Shown here in pieces: positions 1 to 7,861 of a DNA stretch of 26,827 bases (position 1 is the first letter of the stretch; every line of letters starts with the position of its first letter). The position numbers were made by a program, and so were the translations under genes. The stretch covers positions 1 through 26,827 of the forward strand of contig AUXH01000231.1 of the NCBI GenBank assembly GCA_000482145.1, in the 5' to 3' direction. The notes under the pieces are model-generated. The model did no database searches. It had not been told where the DNA came from and saw only the letters and a list, made by a program, of their open reading frames with translations. Source of the stretch: Strigomonas culicis (Eukaryota; Euglenozoa; Kinetoplastea; Trypanosomatida; Trypanosomatidae).

Positions 1-35
<35 letters not shown>
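1..35 (-). repeat. (GA)n / coding-strand (TC)n microsatellite
   Basis: An uninterrupted GA dinucleotide tract reaches the window edge. On the coding (minus) strand it is a (TC)n polypyrimidine tract. The same arrangement lies just upstream of the genes starting at 9091 and 20959, so I infer that it is the trans-splicing tract of the next gene, whose acceptor and body lie left of the window. Confidence 0.8.
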
Positions 36-37
<2 letters not shown>

Positions 38-470
38 AGGTTTCACATCGACGATTGTCGTGGGAAGGAGGGGACGAGCAGCACATGCTGTCTCCGCTTA
101 GCATGAGATAGTAGCAAGTGAATATAGCCGTTGTCTCACTTTTTGGTATTATATGGTTCTTCTAAACAACAACAAAGATATGATCAATAAAGGGAGGAAA
201 AGAAAAAGTAGCAACCCTGTGTAAATATTACAGACCCTTTTTCTTTCTATCGTCTTCACCCCTCTCCAACGCACAGGACAACAACGCAGCAAGCGTGTCG
301 ATGAGCGAGCAGTAAGAAGGTAAAACGGGGGCTCAAACCTAACCGAACAGAAAAAGAAATGTCAGAAAAATAAGAATAAAATACACACCTCCCATCTGAG
401 GTGCTCTACGTTAGTCGCTCCACCATTTCTACTGTCCATATGTACTCCGATCCCCCGCTCACCCGCTCTT
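36..470. other. intergenic / 3' UTR of F-box-like gene
   Basis: This AT-rich stretch has short homopolymers and no ORF with the GC-rich codon pattern of the neighbours. It should hold the 3' UTR and poly(A) site of the F-box-like gene. In trypanosomatids the poly(A) site is normally set by the next gene's polypyrimidine tract, here at the left edge. I see no RNA gene. Confidence 0.6.
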
Positions 471-1814
471 CTACTTCCCAAAGGGCGGCTGGACATGCAT
501 GGGTGGCTTGCTGACCGCGATGACGTCCGTCTCGGAGATCTGCGAGCCTGCGCACTGCCCCTCCCACAAGGCCGGGGTCATGACGAGTCGCAGGCCGCCC
601 TTGTGGCTCTGGAAGTGCTCCGGGCTCTGGTTCGCCCACGGCTTGGTGGCCGTCGCGATGGCGACGGTGAAGACGGGGCCGCGGGCCGCGTTGGCAAAGA
701 CGTTGCAGCACAGCGAGTAGCAGCGGCGGTAGACGGAGAAGCGACAGGAGCCCTGCAGCACCTCCATCGTGTCGTTCTTGTACTTGGTCAGTAGCTGCAC
801 GCGGCCGATGGGGTGGTGCACCTGGCCGAGCTCCGCGCCCGAGACGAGCAGCGTCACCGCCTCGACGAGGAAGGCGTCGCCGAGGTCGTCGCTACACGGG
901 GAGAGCGTGCGCACGATGCCGTTGAAGGGCCGCGTGGCGCTGCTCTTGCGGTGCGGATCGGCGGCCGGCGGCACTGCGGCAAAGGTATAGTGGCCGTGCA
1001 GCGCGCGTGTCGTGATGACCTCCTCGAGAAAGAAGCGGTAGTAGTGGTCCGTGACATTGAAGGCGAGGAGCAGCGGCTGAAGGTTCATGTACTCCAGCAG
1101 CCGCCGCCACACGGTCTCGTCGGTGCCTAAGGCGTAGAAGCGCTGGTTGACCCGCAGCAGCTGGCACAGGGTCCGCAGGTCGCAGAAGGCGACCATGTGC
1201 GCGAAGGTGGTCGGCAGGTCCCACAGCAGCAGGTGCGGCGGCGCCACCGCGGCCGGGTCCGCGTGGCTAGGCGCGCGCCGCGTCGGCGTGTGCCCCGCGG
1301 CGGTCGGCAGGAGCTCTTCCTCGCTGGAGGCGGTGGGCAGGCGCCGCGGCGACAGCGGCGACACCCCGCGCGACAGCCGCACCGGCACGGCCTCCGGCGT
1401 GGCGGGGGACCACGTCTGCACGACGTCTTCGCTGCCCAGCAGCGTCGCCTCGGACTGGTCCAGCTGCGGCGCCGTCTCCGCCGCGACAGGCGGGGACGCC
1501 CGCTGCGGTGGGGCCTCGTCCCGCTTGCGGTCCCCGGAGTCACTCGCGCGGCGTAGCAGCATCGGCCGCGGTATAATGATGAAGCGCGCGGTGGCATCCT
1601 CCGGAGAGGGAGGCGCCGCGCCCGTGTCGTGGACCTCTGCGCTACCTTCTTCGCTGCCGTTCCTACTAGTGCTATGCGTCGCCGGTGGGGTGCTGGACGT
1701 CTCCTGTGTGTCTTTCAGCCCTCCGTCCCCCTCCTCCCCCGCAGCCGCCCGATCCGCGTTGGGCAGGGCAGGGTCTGGATCCTCCTGCTGTTCCCCGTGC
1801 GATGAAGGCATCAT
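471..1814 (-). CDS. F-box-like protein
   Basis: This is a 447-aa protein. Residues 1-195 are a low-complexity, Ser/Pro/Glu/Ala-rich and probably disordered leader. Residues about 199-240 look like an F-box: LWDLP, then hydrophobic residues spaced as in the three-helix fold, and a VWRRLL ending typical of the last helix. The conserved-looking C-terminal domain (about 265-447, rich in Cys and aromatics) is not one I recognise; it may be the substrate-recruiting part. F-box proteins connect substrates to Skp1-Cul1 ubiquitin ligases, and a cullin and a PCI protein lie in the same array. Two Met codons open the ORF, and the first is used here. The predicted trans-splice AG lies about 80 nt upstream. 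The F-box assignment is by eye; the C-terminal function is unknown. Confidence 0.75.
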   Translation of the reverse strand: MMPSSHGEQQEDPDPALPNADRAAAGEEGDGGLKDTQETSSTPPATHSTSRNGSEEGSAEVHDTGAAPPSPEDATARFIIIPRPMLLRRASDSGDRKRDEAPPQRASPPVAAETAPQLDQSEATLLGSEDVVQTWSPATPEAVPVRLSRGVSPLSPRRLPTASSEEELLPTAAGHTPTRRAPSHADPAAVAPPHLLLWDLPTTFAHMVAFCDLRTLCQLLRVNQRFYALGTDETVWRRLLEYMNLQPLLLAFNVTDHYYRFFLEEVITTRALHGHYTFAAVPPAADPHRKSSATRPFNGIVRTLSPCSDDLGDAFLVEAVTLLVSGAELGQVHHPIGRVQLLTKYKNDTMEVLQGSCRFSVYRRCYSLCCNVFANAARGPVFTVAIATATKPWANQSPEHFQSHKGGLRLVMTPALWEGQCAGSQISETDVIAVSKPPMHVQPPFGK

Positions 1815-2227
1815 CCTCGCCTGCCTTTTTTTTACTTAAAGGTGACTAAAAACTAATGTATATATATATATATATGTATAATCTTTTTTTTTTGCTTCAC
1901 AGAAAGGTTTGAAATGGAGTGAGGGAATGTGTGATATCGTGCATACAAACGGAAGGGGGTCAAACAAAGAAAGAGTAGCCACACTGAGTTCTCTAGTTTA
2001 CAACGCATTTATGCAGAATACAACAGCTTTTCTCTTTGTTAATTCGTTTTAGAGAATTATTAATTATATTACACGGAAACACACACACACAACAAAAAAA
2101 AAAGAAGTGAATAAACAACCAACAGCACAATGCAACTCACAGCAACACCGTGATCGCCCACGAAGCAAACAAACAAAAAAACGAAATCAATCGACCAAAC
2201 AAGAATACGAAGAACGGTTTCGCGTCA
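1815..2227. other. intergenic spacer with (TA)n tract
   Basis: The spacer holds the 5' UTR of the F-box-like gene and the 3' UTR of the RRM gene. It contains a (TA)n run at about 1859-1875, a T-run near 1884-1893, and AT-rich sequence with A-runs near 2090-2103. No coding potential or RNA gene was seen. Confidence 0.6.
1895..1896 (-). promoter_or_regulatory. predicted trans-splice acceptor, F-box-like gene
   Basis: This is the first AG on the coding strand after a pyrimidine-rich stretch at about 1950-1975, with no other AG between. It predicts a 5' UTR of about 80 nt. Confidence 0.5.
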
Positions 2228-2977
2228 TCACCTCTTCTTGTGCATCTTGTCCTGCAGTGCTTTGAGTTTCGCCTGCAGCCCCGTGAGCTTCCGCTCCCCC
2301 TTCGTCGGCTGGGGCGGCGGCGGCGGCGGCGGCGGCGGCGATGGTGGCGCCGCCAGTGCCTCCTTCTTCCCCCTCTTCCCCGGATAGCTCCTCTTCGCGT
2401 GGGCCGGTGGCGGGCTGCTCTTGGGGTGGCCGGACGCCTCCGGGTGGTCCGGTGACGGCCCGCCCGCCGCCGCCGCATGCGACGCGGCCGGCGCGCCCCA
2501 GGCGGCGGCGTGCGCCTTGCGGCCGGCGTCCGCGATCTCGGAGGCGATGGAGGCGTACTTGCGCTTCGTCGCGTAGAAGCTCTTGGGCGCCTTCGCCGCG
2601 GTGCACTCGCCACCGCAGCGCTGCATGAACTTCTCGCGCTGCGCCTCCCAGAAGGCGGTGAGCTCCGTGGCGGCCGCCTCCTCCTCGCGCTCTCGTTTGC
2701 GGCGCGCCTCGGCGTAGCGGAACGAGTAGTGCTGAGCGGCCGGCAGCGCCTGTACGAGGGTGTCGCGCAGCATGGCCCCGCCGGCCAGCACCTCCAGCAC
2801 GTTCTTCGCGCCCTCGCAGGAGAAGTGTGCGTAGCGCCGCACGTGCCCCTCCGCGTCGAGGCCGAGGTCGATGCTGTGTGGCTGCGCGCCCGTCCGGTTG
2901 CGGATGAACTCCGCGATTTCACGCTTCGTACAGTTGTCCGGCAGGTTCTTCAGGCAGATGCGCTTGGCCGGATCCAT
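2228..2977 (-). CDS. RRM-domain RNA-binding protein with proline and basic tail
   Basis: This 249-aa protein opens with one RNA recognition motif (about residues 5-88): RNP2-like ICLKNL at 7-12 and RNP1-like VRRYAHFS at 47-54, which keeps the aromatic positions. A highly charged helix follows (about 90-115, Arg/Glu-rich), then an Ala/Pro/Lys-rich linker with a run of prolines encoded by a GGC/GCC repeat, and a basic C-terminal helix ending in HKKR. Such proteins act in RNA processing, nucleolar function or mRNA fate; the partner is not visible. The frame stays open up to 3181, but the predicted splice AG at 3022-3023 would remove the upstream Met codons. The ATG at 2977, directly followed by the RRM, is therefore taken as the start, giving a 44-nt 5' UTR. 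Confidence 0.85.
   Translation of the reverse strand: MDPAKRICLKNLPDNCTKREIAEFIRNRTGAQPHSIDLGLDAEGHVRRYAHFSCEGAKNVLEVLAGGAMLRDTLVQALPAAQHYSFRYAEARRKREREEEAAATELTAFWEAQREKFMQRCGGECTAAKAPKSFYATKRKYASIASEIADAGRKAHAAAWGAPAASHAAAAGGPSPDHPEASGHPKSSPPPAHAKRSYPGKRGKKEALAAPPSPPPPPPPPPQPTKGERKLTGLQAKLKALQDKMHKKR
2313..2339. repeat. (GGC)n trinucleotide repeat inside the RRM gene
   Basis: A perfect GGC run on the plus strand encodes a polyproline stretch in the C-terminal linker of the RRM protein. It is likely to vary in length. Confidence 0.85.
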
Positions 2978-3625
2978 CGTTTCTCTCTCTCTCTTCTTTT
3001 TTTTTAGTTTCCTTTTAAATACTGTGGTGTTTGGTGGAAGAAAAATGGAGGATGGAGGAACAGACAAGTCAAACGCAATAAACAACAATCCGTTTTTGGT
3101 CAACCAGTAAAGAAGCGTCTTCGAAAAATAACAGCGTACCATCAAATATGGTTCCGAGAGTGATCTCAGCTTTTTTTTCATTCTGTTTCACCTGTGTCGT
3201 CGATATGCACGTTTTCCTTAAAAAACAATCAATGAAGTCGTTAAGTAAAAGAAAGTAATAAAAACAATATCGGTATAAGAAGCAATCATCTTGGTTCCTG
3301 TGGCGTGCCCTCCGGTAGAGAAGAAAACAAACCAAACCAAAAAAAAGAAAAAGAAAAGAGAGTGTTATTGGAGGTGCGTACATGCAACTGACGCTTCTCT
3401 TTTTATATTATTTCCTCTCTCTTGAAGGCACTTCATGAATCACATTTATGCTCTATTTATTAGTAGTAGGCGTACTACCGGCGTATATCTCTACGAAATC
3501 CCACAATAGGAAGGGGGACCGCAAACCAAAGAGAGCGTGACGGCGTAAGGCGCAAGTCAGTACGAGCGGAGAAGGTAGATCTGTGAGCGCCGACACGCGC
3601 AGCCATGCAGTGGTGGGCACAGGGC
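2978..3625. other. intergenic spacer between acid phosphatase and RRM genes
   Basis: AT-rich sequence holds the RRM gene's 5' UTR and splice signals near 3022-3068. A second pyrimidine-rich coding-strand tract lies at about 3337-3360. About 3440-3625 is a less AT-rich 3' UTR of the acid phosphatase gene. No ORF here has the codon pattern of the real genes, and no RNA gene was recognised. Confidence 0.55.
3022..3023 (-). promoter_or_regulatory. predicted trans-splice acceptor, RRM gene
   Basis: This is the first coding-strand AG after a pyrimidine-rich stretch at 3038-3068; the intervening sequence is AG-free. It decides the start codon: it lies downstream of the longer-ORF Met at 3181 and 44 nt upstream of the Met at 2977. 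Confidence 0.55.
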
Positions 3626-5029
3626 TTAACGGATGTCGGTCGTGTGGTCGATCTCCTGCGGCACGTAGTCGCACAGCTTCTCCCACGTCCCGGTGCGCTC
3701 CACGCGCGTGTCGTAGATGGCGCGCAGCTCGGACATCTCACACAGCTCCGGCACGCGGCAGCTCGGCACCCCCAGCGTGTGGATCCCGTTGTACGGCGTG
3801 TACAGCGTGAAGCGGATGTAGGCGGTCGTGGCGTTGTGCAGGTACTGCTCGTGTTCGGGCATCAGCTTCTCGATGATGAGCGACGCCGCCACGGGGACCT
3901 CGCCGGTGGGCATCCCCGGCACCTCATAGCGCCATCCGAAGAACTGCGCGAGGGCGTAGAGGGACTCGCGGTGGACGAAGTAGAAGGAGGACTCCTGCCG
4001 CGTGTCGTGGAAGTCGTTGAGCTGCACCGGGCCCTCCCCGACGTGCGTGTGGTTGAAGATGCGCAGGATGGAGATGGGCAGGTCGACGACCGTGTACGTC
4101 TGCTGCTCGTCCGTGTAGTAAAGCCGCTGCATCAGCAGCGCCAGGGAGAGGCGCCGGACCCGGAAGAGATCCTCCGCCGTGAGCATATCCCGGCCCCGGC
4201 CGATGCGCATCCCGTAGTCGTAGTTGAACGTCATGCCGTCCGCGACCGTCTTGATGTAGGCGAACTCGCTGAAGTTGCCATTGGGGGCGCCGCACACGCG
4301 CCGCATCGTCTGGAGCGCCGCCATGTGCTCCGGGTCCTTCATGAAGTCCGTCAGGTTCTCCTTCACCCACCGGTGAGAGTCCACCTCCGCGCGGCGGAAG
4401 CACGGCACGTCATCGAGCAGGTACTCGTGCGTGTCCATGTCGGAGAAGATGGGCACGAACTGCGGCCGCCCGGGCAGGAAGCCGCCGGGGCCGAAGCCGT
4501 CGGGGAACACGCCCTGCGCGACCGCCATGGCGGACTGCAGAATGCGCGGCTCGCCGACCGCGCGAAAGAAGTGCAGCGAGCGGTTGAAGCGGTCGCCGAG
4601 AAAGGCGCGGTACTGCGTGCGCAGGTACTGGCCGAACTTGTACTCTTCCTGCATGCCGAGCCCCGTGAGGTCCTCCGCGTCCACGTCGTAGCGCCGGCGG
4701 TTCACCACCTCGTTGGGACACATCTTCCAGTACGGCGCGTTGGGCGCGCGGTGGCCGTGGCGGTTGATGACGACGAGCTTCACAAGGACGAGCCGCTGCC
4801 GCAGGATCTGCTGCGCCTCGCCCTTGGAGAGGTTGCTGCGGTAGCGGAACTCCGTCCAGTTGATGCTCACCGGGGGGTGCGTCGGATAGTACGGCCGCGC
4901 CGTCGTCGAGGCGTCGCCGCCGCGGCCGCGCTTGACGCCCACCGCGTCCGCCGGCGTCGCGCTGAAGGCCACGCTCACGAGGCACACCAGGAGGGCGAGG
5001 AGGAGCGTCGGAAAAAAGGGAGATCGCAT
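3626..5029 (-). CDS. histidine acid phosphatase family protein, secreted or lysosomal
   Basis: This 467-aa protein belongs to the histidine phosphatase superfamily (branch 2), which hydrolyses phosphomonoesters through a phosphohistidine. Residues 1-29 form a signal peptide (basic start, long Leu/Val core, Ala-rich end). The nucleophile motif RHGHRAP is at 90-96. Several N-X-S/T sequons (for example 57, 66, 149, 225, 252, 326) suggest a glycosylated exported protein. No C-terminal hydrophobic anchor is visible, unlike the membrane-bound Leishmania acid phosphatase I know of, so it is probably soluble in the lysosome/endosome, flagellar pocket or medium. At the second catalytic motif, HRES (353-356) replaces the usual HD; this resembles the HAET motif of inositol polyphosphate phosphatases. 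The start is the Met directly before the hydrophobic core; a longer reading frame (Met at 5104) is less signal-like. Confidence 0.88.
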   Translation of the reverse strand: MRSPFFPTLLLALLVCLVSVAFSATPADAVGVKRGRGGDASTTARPYYPTHPPVSINWTEFRYRSNLSKGEAQQILRQRLVLVKLVVINRHGHRAPNAPYWKMCPNEVVNRRRYDVDAEDLTGLGMQEEYKFGQYLRTQYRAFLGDRFNRSLHFFRAVGEPRILQSAMAVAQGVFPDGFGPGGFLPGRPQFVPIFSDMDTHEYLLDDVPCFRRAEVDSHRWVKENLTDFMKDPEHMAALQTMRRVCGAPNGNFSEFAYIKTVADGMTFNYDYGMRIGRGRDMLTAEDLFRVRRLSLALLMQRLYYTDEQQTYTVVDLPISILRIFNHTHVGEGPVQLNDFHDTRQESSFYFVHRESLYALAQFFGWRYEVPGMPTGEVPVAASLIIEKLMPEHEQYLHNATTAYIRFTLYTPYNGIHTLGVPSCRVPELCEMSELRAIYDTRVERTGTWEKLCDYVPQEIDHTTDIR

Positions 5030-5127
5030 CGGGTGAGGATGGACGGAAGAGGGATGGAAAAATGGAGAGAGACGGTACAGAAAAAAAACAAACCCGAAAA
5101 TCAAAATACAACACAGCGATTTCTATG

Positions 5128-5129
5128 CT
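5128..5129 (-). promoter_or_regulatory. predicted trans-splice acceptor, acid phosphatase gene
   Basis: This is the first coding-strand AG after the pyrimidine-rich tract at 5181-5220. No coding-strand AG occurs from 5130 to about 5238, a clear AG-exclusion zone. It predicts a 5' UTR of about 98 nt. Confidence 0.6.
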
Positions 5130-5406
5130 ACGGTGGAAACAGTAAGCGTAGCGGCGACACAAAAACAGCATTTTTAAAACGAACAGAATGAAGACAGAGA
5201 ATGAGAGAGTGAGAGAAATGGTACAGACACATACAGTACTTAGACAGAAGAACACGTGCGAGTACAGAGACTCAAACAGCAGAAACAAACAACAGCTACG
5301 AGAACACCTTGGGGTATATTATTATGTATCGTGCATACAGAAGAGTTCATGTGAATGTTCTGGAAAAAAAAATGAGACGAAAGCCATGCGATAATAAAAC
5401 AGAGAA

Positions 5407-5409
<3 letters not shown>

Positions 5410-5459
<50 letters not shown>
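5410..5459. repeat. (CA)25 microsatellite
   Basis: This is a perfect 50-bp CA tract, (TG)25 on the coding strand, in the 3' UTR or spacer downstream of the PCI gene. It is the longest perfect simple repeat in the window. Confidence 0.95.
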
Positions 5460-5460
<1 letters not shown>

Positions 5461-5754
5461 CAACAAAAGGAAAAAAAAGCGTAGTTACTGTTCGATAGAA
5501 CGTGAGATCCATCACAAAAGGGAACCTTTAAGGAACGGACTGAGTTTCCGACAACACTTATCCCGACAAAGTGAAGCGAAAAAAAGTAATATAAAGCCTT
5601 TTTTCCCCCTTTCTTCTTTTTATTCTTCTTTATATACAAAGAGAACAAACGAAAAAAAAAACAATCTAATAAGGAAAAAGTGGCGTGGCTATGTGCCTCT
5701 GTGCATGTGGTGCCATGCGGCGCACTCCCTCCTTATCTCTTTCCTTTTTTTTGT

Positions 5755-7305
5755 TCACGAGTACTTCAGCTTTTTGAAATCGTTCGCGCGATGCTCCCAC
5801 TCCATCATCTCTCCGTGGGCGATGTGCACATCCCTCAGCATCCGCTTGAGCCGCTGCACGTGGTCGAACAGCTGCTCCCGCGTCGCGACCGTGGCGCCCT
5901 GTGGCGGCCGCTCACTCGGCTCCACGGCCCGCAGGTGCACAAGGACCGTGTCCTCGCGCGTCTCCAGGCGGCTGTGCAGGACGCCGTCGCGCTGTGCCTG
6001 CAGCAGCTCGCGCCGCACGAGGGCCTCCTCGCCCTCGGCCGTGCTGCCGCGGGCCGCGTCACGCAGCACGGTGGCTACAAGTTGGTCCAGGCTGAGCGTG
6101 TCGTACACGCGCGCCAGTCTGAGGATGGTGCGGCGGCGATGGCTGTCGTACACGAGCTGCATGTAGCCCCCGCTGTGCTCGTCCGCGAACACGGGGTGCG
6201 TGAGCGCGGCGGCCAGATCGTCCTGCCGGTTCGCGCGTGCGGCCTCCAGCAGTGGCTGGACGGCGGGCACCACCGGGACGGCGGCCGACGGGAAGGCACT
6301 CTGCGCGTCCCTGCCGCGCGTCAGCACGGCCAGCATCGCGCCGAGGACGACGCCCTGGCGCTGCAGCGCGGCCGCCAGCCGCCGCTCCTCCCCCGGCGCG
6401 TAGAAAGCGCCGCTGCTCGTGTCGTGGTGGACGCTGTCCGCGCGGCGGAAGACGGGTTCGACGGAGGCGGGGCTCGTGTCCTTGTCGATCTGCACGGCGC
6501 AGACCCGCAGCGCGCAGGTCGTTGCCTCGTCGAACCGCCGCAGGCGCGCGAACAGGTGCGCCGCCTCCAGCTGGTAGGCCATGTAGTCCGCGAGCATGAC
6601 GCCGCTCCCCGGCTCCCCGACCGTGTGCAGTGGCTGCCGGAGCGCGGCGAGCGCCGGCGCCACGTGGCGGCCCGCGTGGCACGCGTGGATGAGCGTCGCG
6701 TGGGCGACGGTGAGCGCCGTCGAGCTGCTCCGCAGCCCGAGCATCGCGCGCTGCAGAAAGATCGCCACGCGCGCGGCCGCGCGCGGCACGCGGCAGATGT
6801 GCGCGGCGGACCGCGCGTAGGCGCGCAGCACATAGCCCAGCATCAGCATGCCGGAGGTGCTGCGCTGCAGGGCCACCCGCAGCTTGCCCGCCGCCGCATC
6901 CGTCGGAAGGAGGACGCCCTCAACGAACGACACGATCCGTTGGGCGGCCTCCCGCTGCTTCGCTGACACGTGCGCGGCGGTCGAGAAGGAATCGTTGATC
7001 TTCGTTGCGTCCGCGTCGTCATGGAGCGTGTGAAGGGCCACCAGCGGCCGGTCGATTCGGTTGGCCTCCACGACCGCCGCCAGCGCATAGACGAGCCGCA
7101 GCGCGTAGGTATCCATCCAGTGATACTGTCGCCTCTCCCGCCCGTCCTCGCCGTCAGCGGACTGCTCGTCCAGCCGCGTCTGAAATTGCGTGAGATAGTT
7201 GGACACGTCCGCTGAGGCCTGCATCAGGGCGGCAAAGTGCTTCTGCAGCTTCACCTCTCGCAGGCTCTTTTCAGTGCCCTCGTATTCGTTTATTAAGAAA
7301 TCCAT
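5755..7305 (-). CDS. PCI-domain protein, possibly COP9 signalosome subunit 3-like
   Basis: This 516-aa, largely helical protein has Ala/Leu/Arg-rich repeats of TPR-like helices over residues about 50-340. A PCI-type winged-helix region at about 345-460 has RRRTILRLARVYDTLSLDQL, then a helix with RRELLQAQRDGVLHSRLE and a closing strand TVLVHLR. This follows the usual PCI order (helix, LSL-type turn, recognition helix, G.L.A.ID-like turn, strand). A charged C-terminal helix (about 463-516) follows, as in CSN and proteasome-lid subunits. PCI proteins build the COP9 signalosome, the 19S lid or eIF3. I favour CSN3-like from length and layout, without strong residue proof; Rpn3 or eIF3 subunits are alternatives. 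The start is the Met at 7305; the frame extends upstream through an AT-rich 5' UTR, but the splice AG at 7431-7432 makes 7305 the better start. Confidence 0.75.
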   Translation of the reverse strand: MDFLINEYEGTEKSLREVKLQKHFAALMQASADVSNYLTQFQTRLDEQSADGEDGRERRQYHWMDTYALRLVYALAAVVEANRIDRPLVALHTLHDDADATKINDSFSTAAHVSAKQREAAQRIVSFVEGVLLPTDAAAGKLRVALQRSTSGMLMLGYVLRAYARSAAHICRVPRAAARVAIFLQRAMLGLRSSSTALTVAHATLIHACHAGRHVAPALAALRQPLHTVGEPGSGVMLADYMAYQLEAAHLFARLRRFDEATTCALRVCAVQIDKDTSPASVEPVFRRADSVHHDTSSGAFYAPGEERRLAAALQRQGVVLGAMLAVLTRGRDAQSAFPSAAVPVVPAVQPLLEAARANRQDDLAAALTHPVFADEHSGGYMQLVYDSHRRRTILRLARVYDTLSLDQLVATVLRDAARGSTAEGEEALVRRELLQAQRDGVLHSRLETREDTVLVHLRAVEPSERPPQGATVATREQLFDHVQRLKRMLRDVHIAHGEMMEWEHRANDFKKLKYS

Positions 7306-7430
7306 ATGGGCGTCTGATATCGGTATTGTTTTTTTTTCTTTACTTGAGGCTTTTTTGCTTCTTTCTGAGTGATGAATGAGGTGCACCAACTGTATATATG
7401 TATGCAATAATTTTTTTTTAACTTCTTTTT

Positions 7431-7432
7431 CT
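7431..7432 (-). promoter_or_regulatory. predicted trans-splice acceptor, PCI gene
   Basis: This is the first coding-strand AG after a pyrimidine-rich run at 7472-7494. It predicts a 5' UTR of about 125 nt and supports the Met at 7305 as start. Confidence 0.5.
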
Positions 7433-7768
7433 TTAGTTGTAACAGTTCCCAAATTGTATAGTGAGAAGTAAATGAGAGGAAGAAGAAAAAAAAGCATCTA
7501 TACTCTTTTACAGACACACATACATAATAATAAAAAAGAGGTTTATCAATCAAAGTGTGTGACTCTAAGTGAATTAAAAAACAAAAATAAACAGCAACAC
7601 CAGCAACAAAAACAACAACAGAGGTTCACTCTGCAAGCGGCGTGACCAATTCTAAGATTCTTTTTTTCGTTTGAGTTGAGTTTTGGAGTGTATATGTATG
7701 GAATCTAGTGCATTATACCATGTGTCGTAACAGAGCGCTTCGTGCAGTCATTTCGAAGGTAATGGATC

Positions 7769-7786
7769 GTGCGTCGCGCGACGCAC
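7769..7786. repeat. 18-bp perfect palindrome in 3' UTR
   Basis: GTGCGTCGC is followed directly by its reverse complement. In RNA it would form a 7-bp GC-rich stem with a GCGC loop, about 75 nt past the stop of the membrane protein gene. Confidence 0.9.
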
Positions 7787-7861
7787 ATTTACAATAATGA
7801 AGGAATGTATGATTGTATGTATCGGACAAAGAAGTCGTTGCGGGGACGATGGCCGGGGCCT

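Larger units (their letters stand above)
5030..5754. other. intergenic spacer with (CA)25
   Basis: This 725-bp AT-rich spacer contains the acid phosphatase 5' UTR and pyrimidine tract (about 5181-5220), a (CA)25 microsatellite and the long 3' UTR of the PCI gene. ORFs across it, such as those through the CA repeat, are repeat artefacts. No RNA gene was recognised. Confidence 0.6.
7306..7861. other. intergenic spacer between membrane protein and PCI genes
   Basis: AT-rich spacer with the PCI gene's pyrimidine tract (about 7472-7494) and acceptor. The 3' UTR of the poly-Q membrane protein gene carries an 18-bp perfect palindrome at 7769-7786. No further gene was seen. Confidence 0.6.

Noticed and set aside
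3000..3181. Longer start (Met at 3181) for the RRM protein
   Set aside because: The extension is AT-rich and Lys/Phe-rich, unlike the rest, and lies upstream of the predicted splice acceptor.
3605..5191. 528-aa plus-strand ORF opposite the acid phosphatase
   Set aside because: It lies in the mirror frame of a gene with a signal peptide and an intact RHGxRxP motif. It has no motif and runs into the AT-rich spacer.
5309..6166. 285-aa plus-strand ORF across the CA repeat
   Set aside because: It begins in the microsatellite (a His/Thr repeat) and continues as the shadow of the PCI gene.
5680..6966. 428-aa plus-strand ORF opposite the PCI gene
   Set aside because: A shadow frame: the minus-strand protein has an ordered domain layout, and the plus-strand product is low-complexity.
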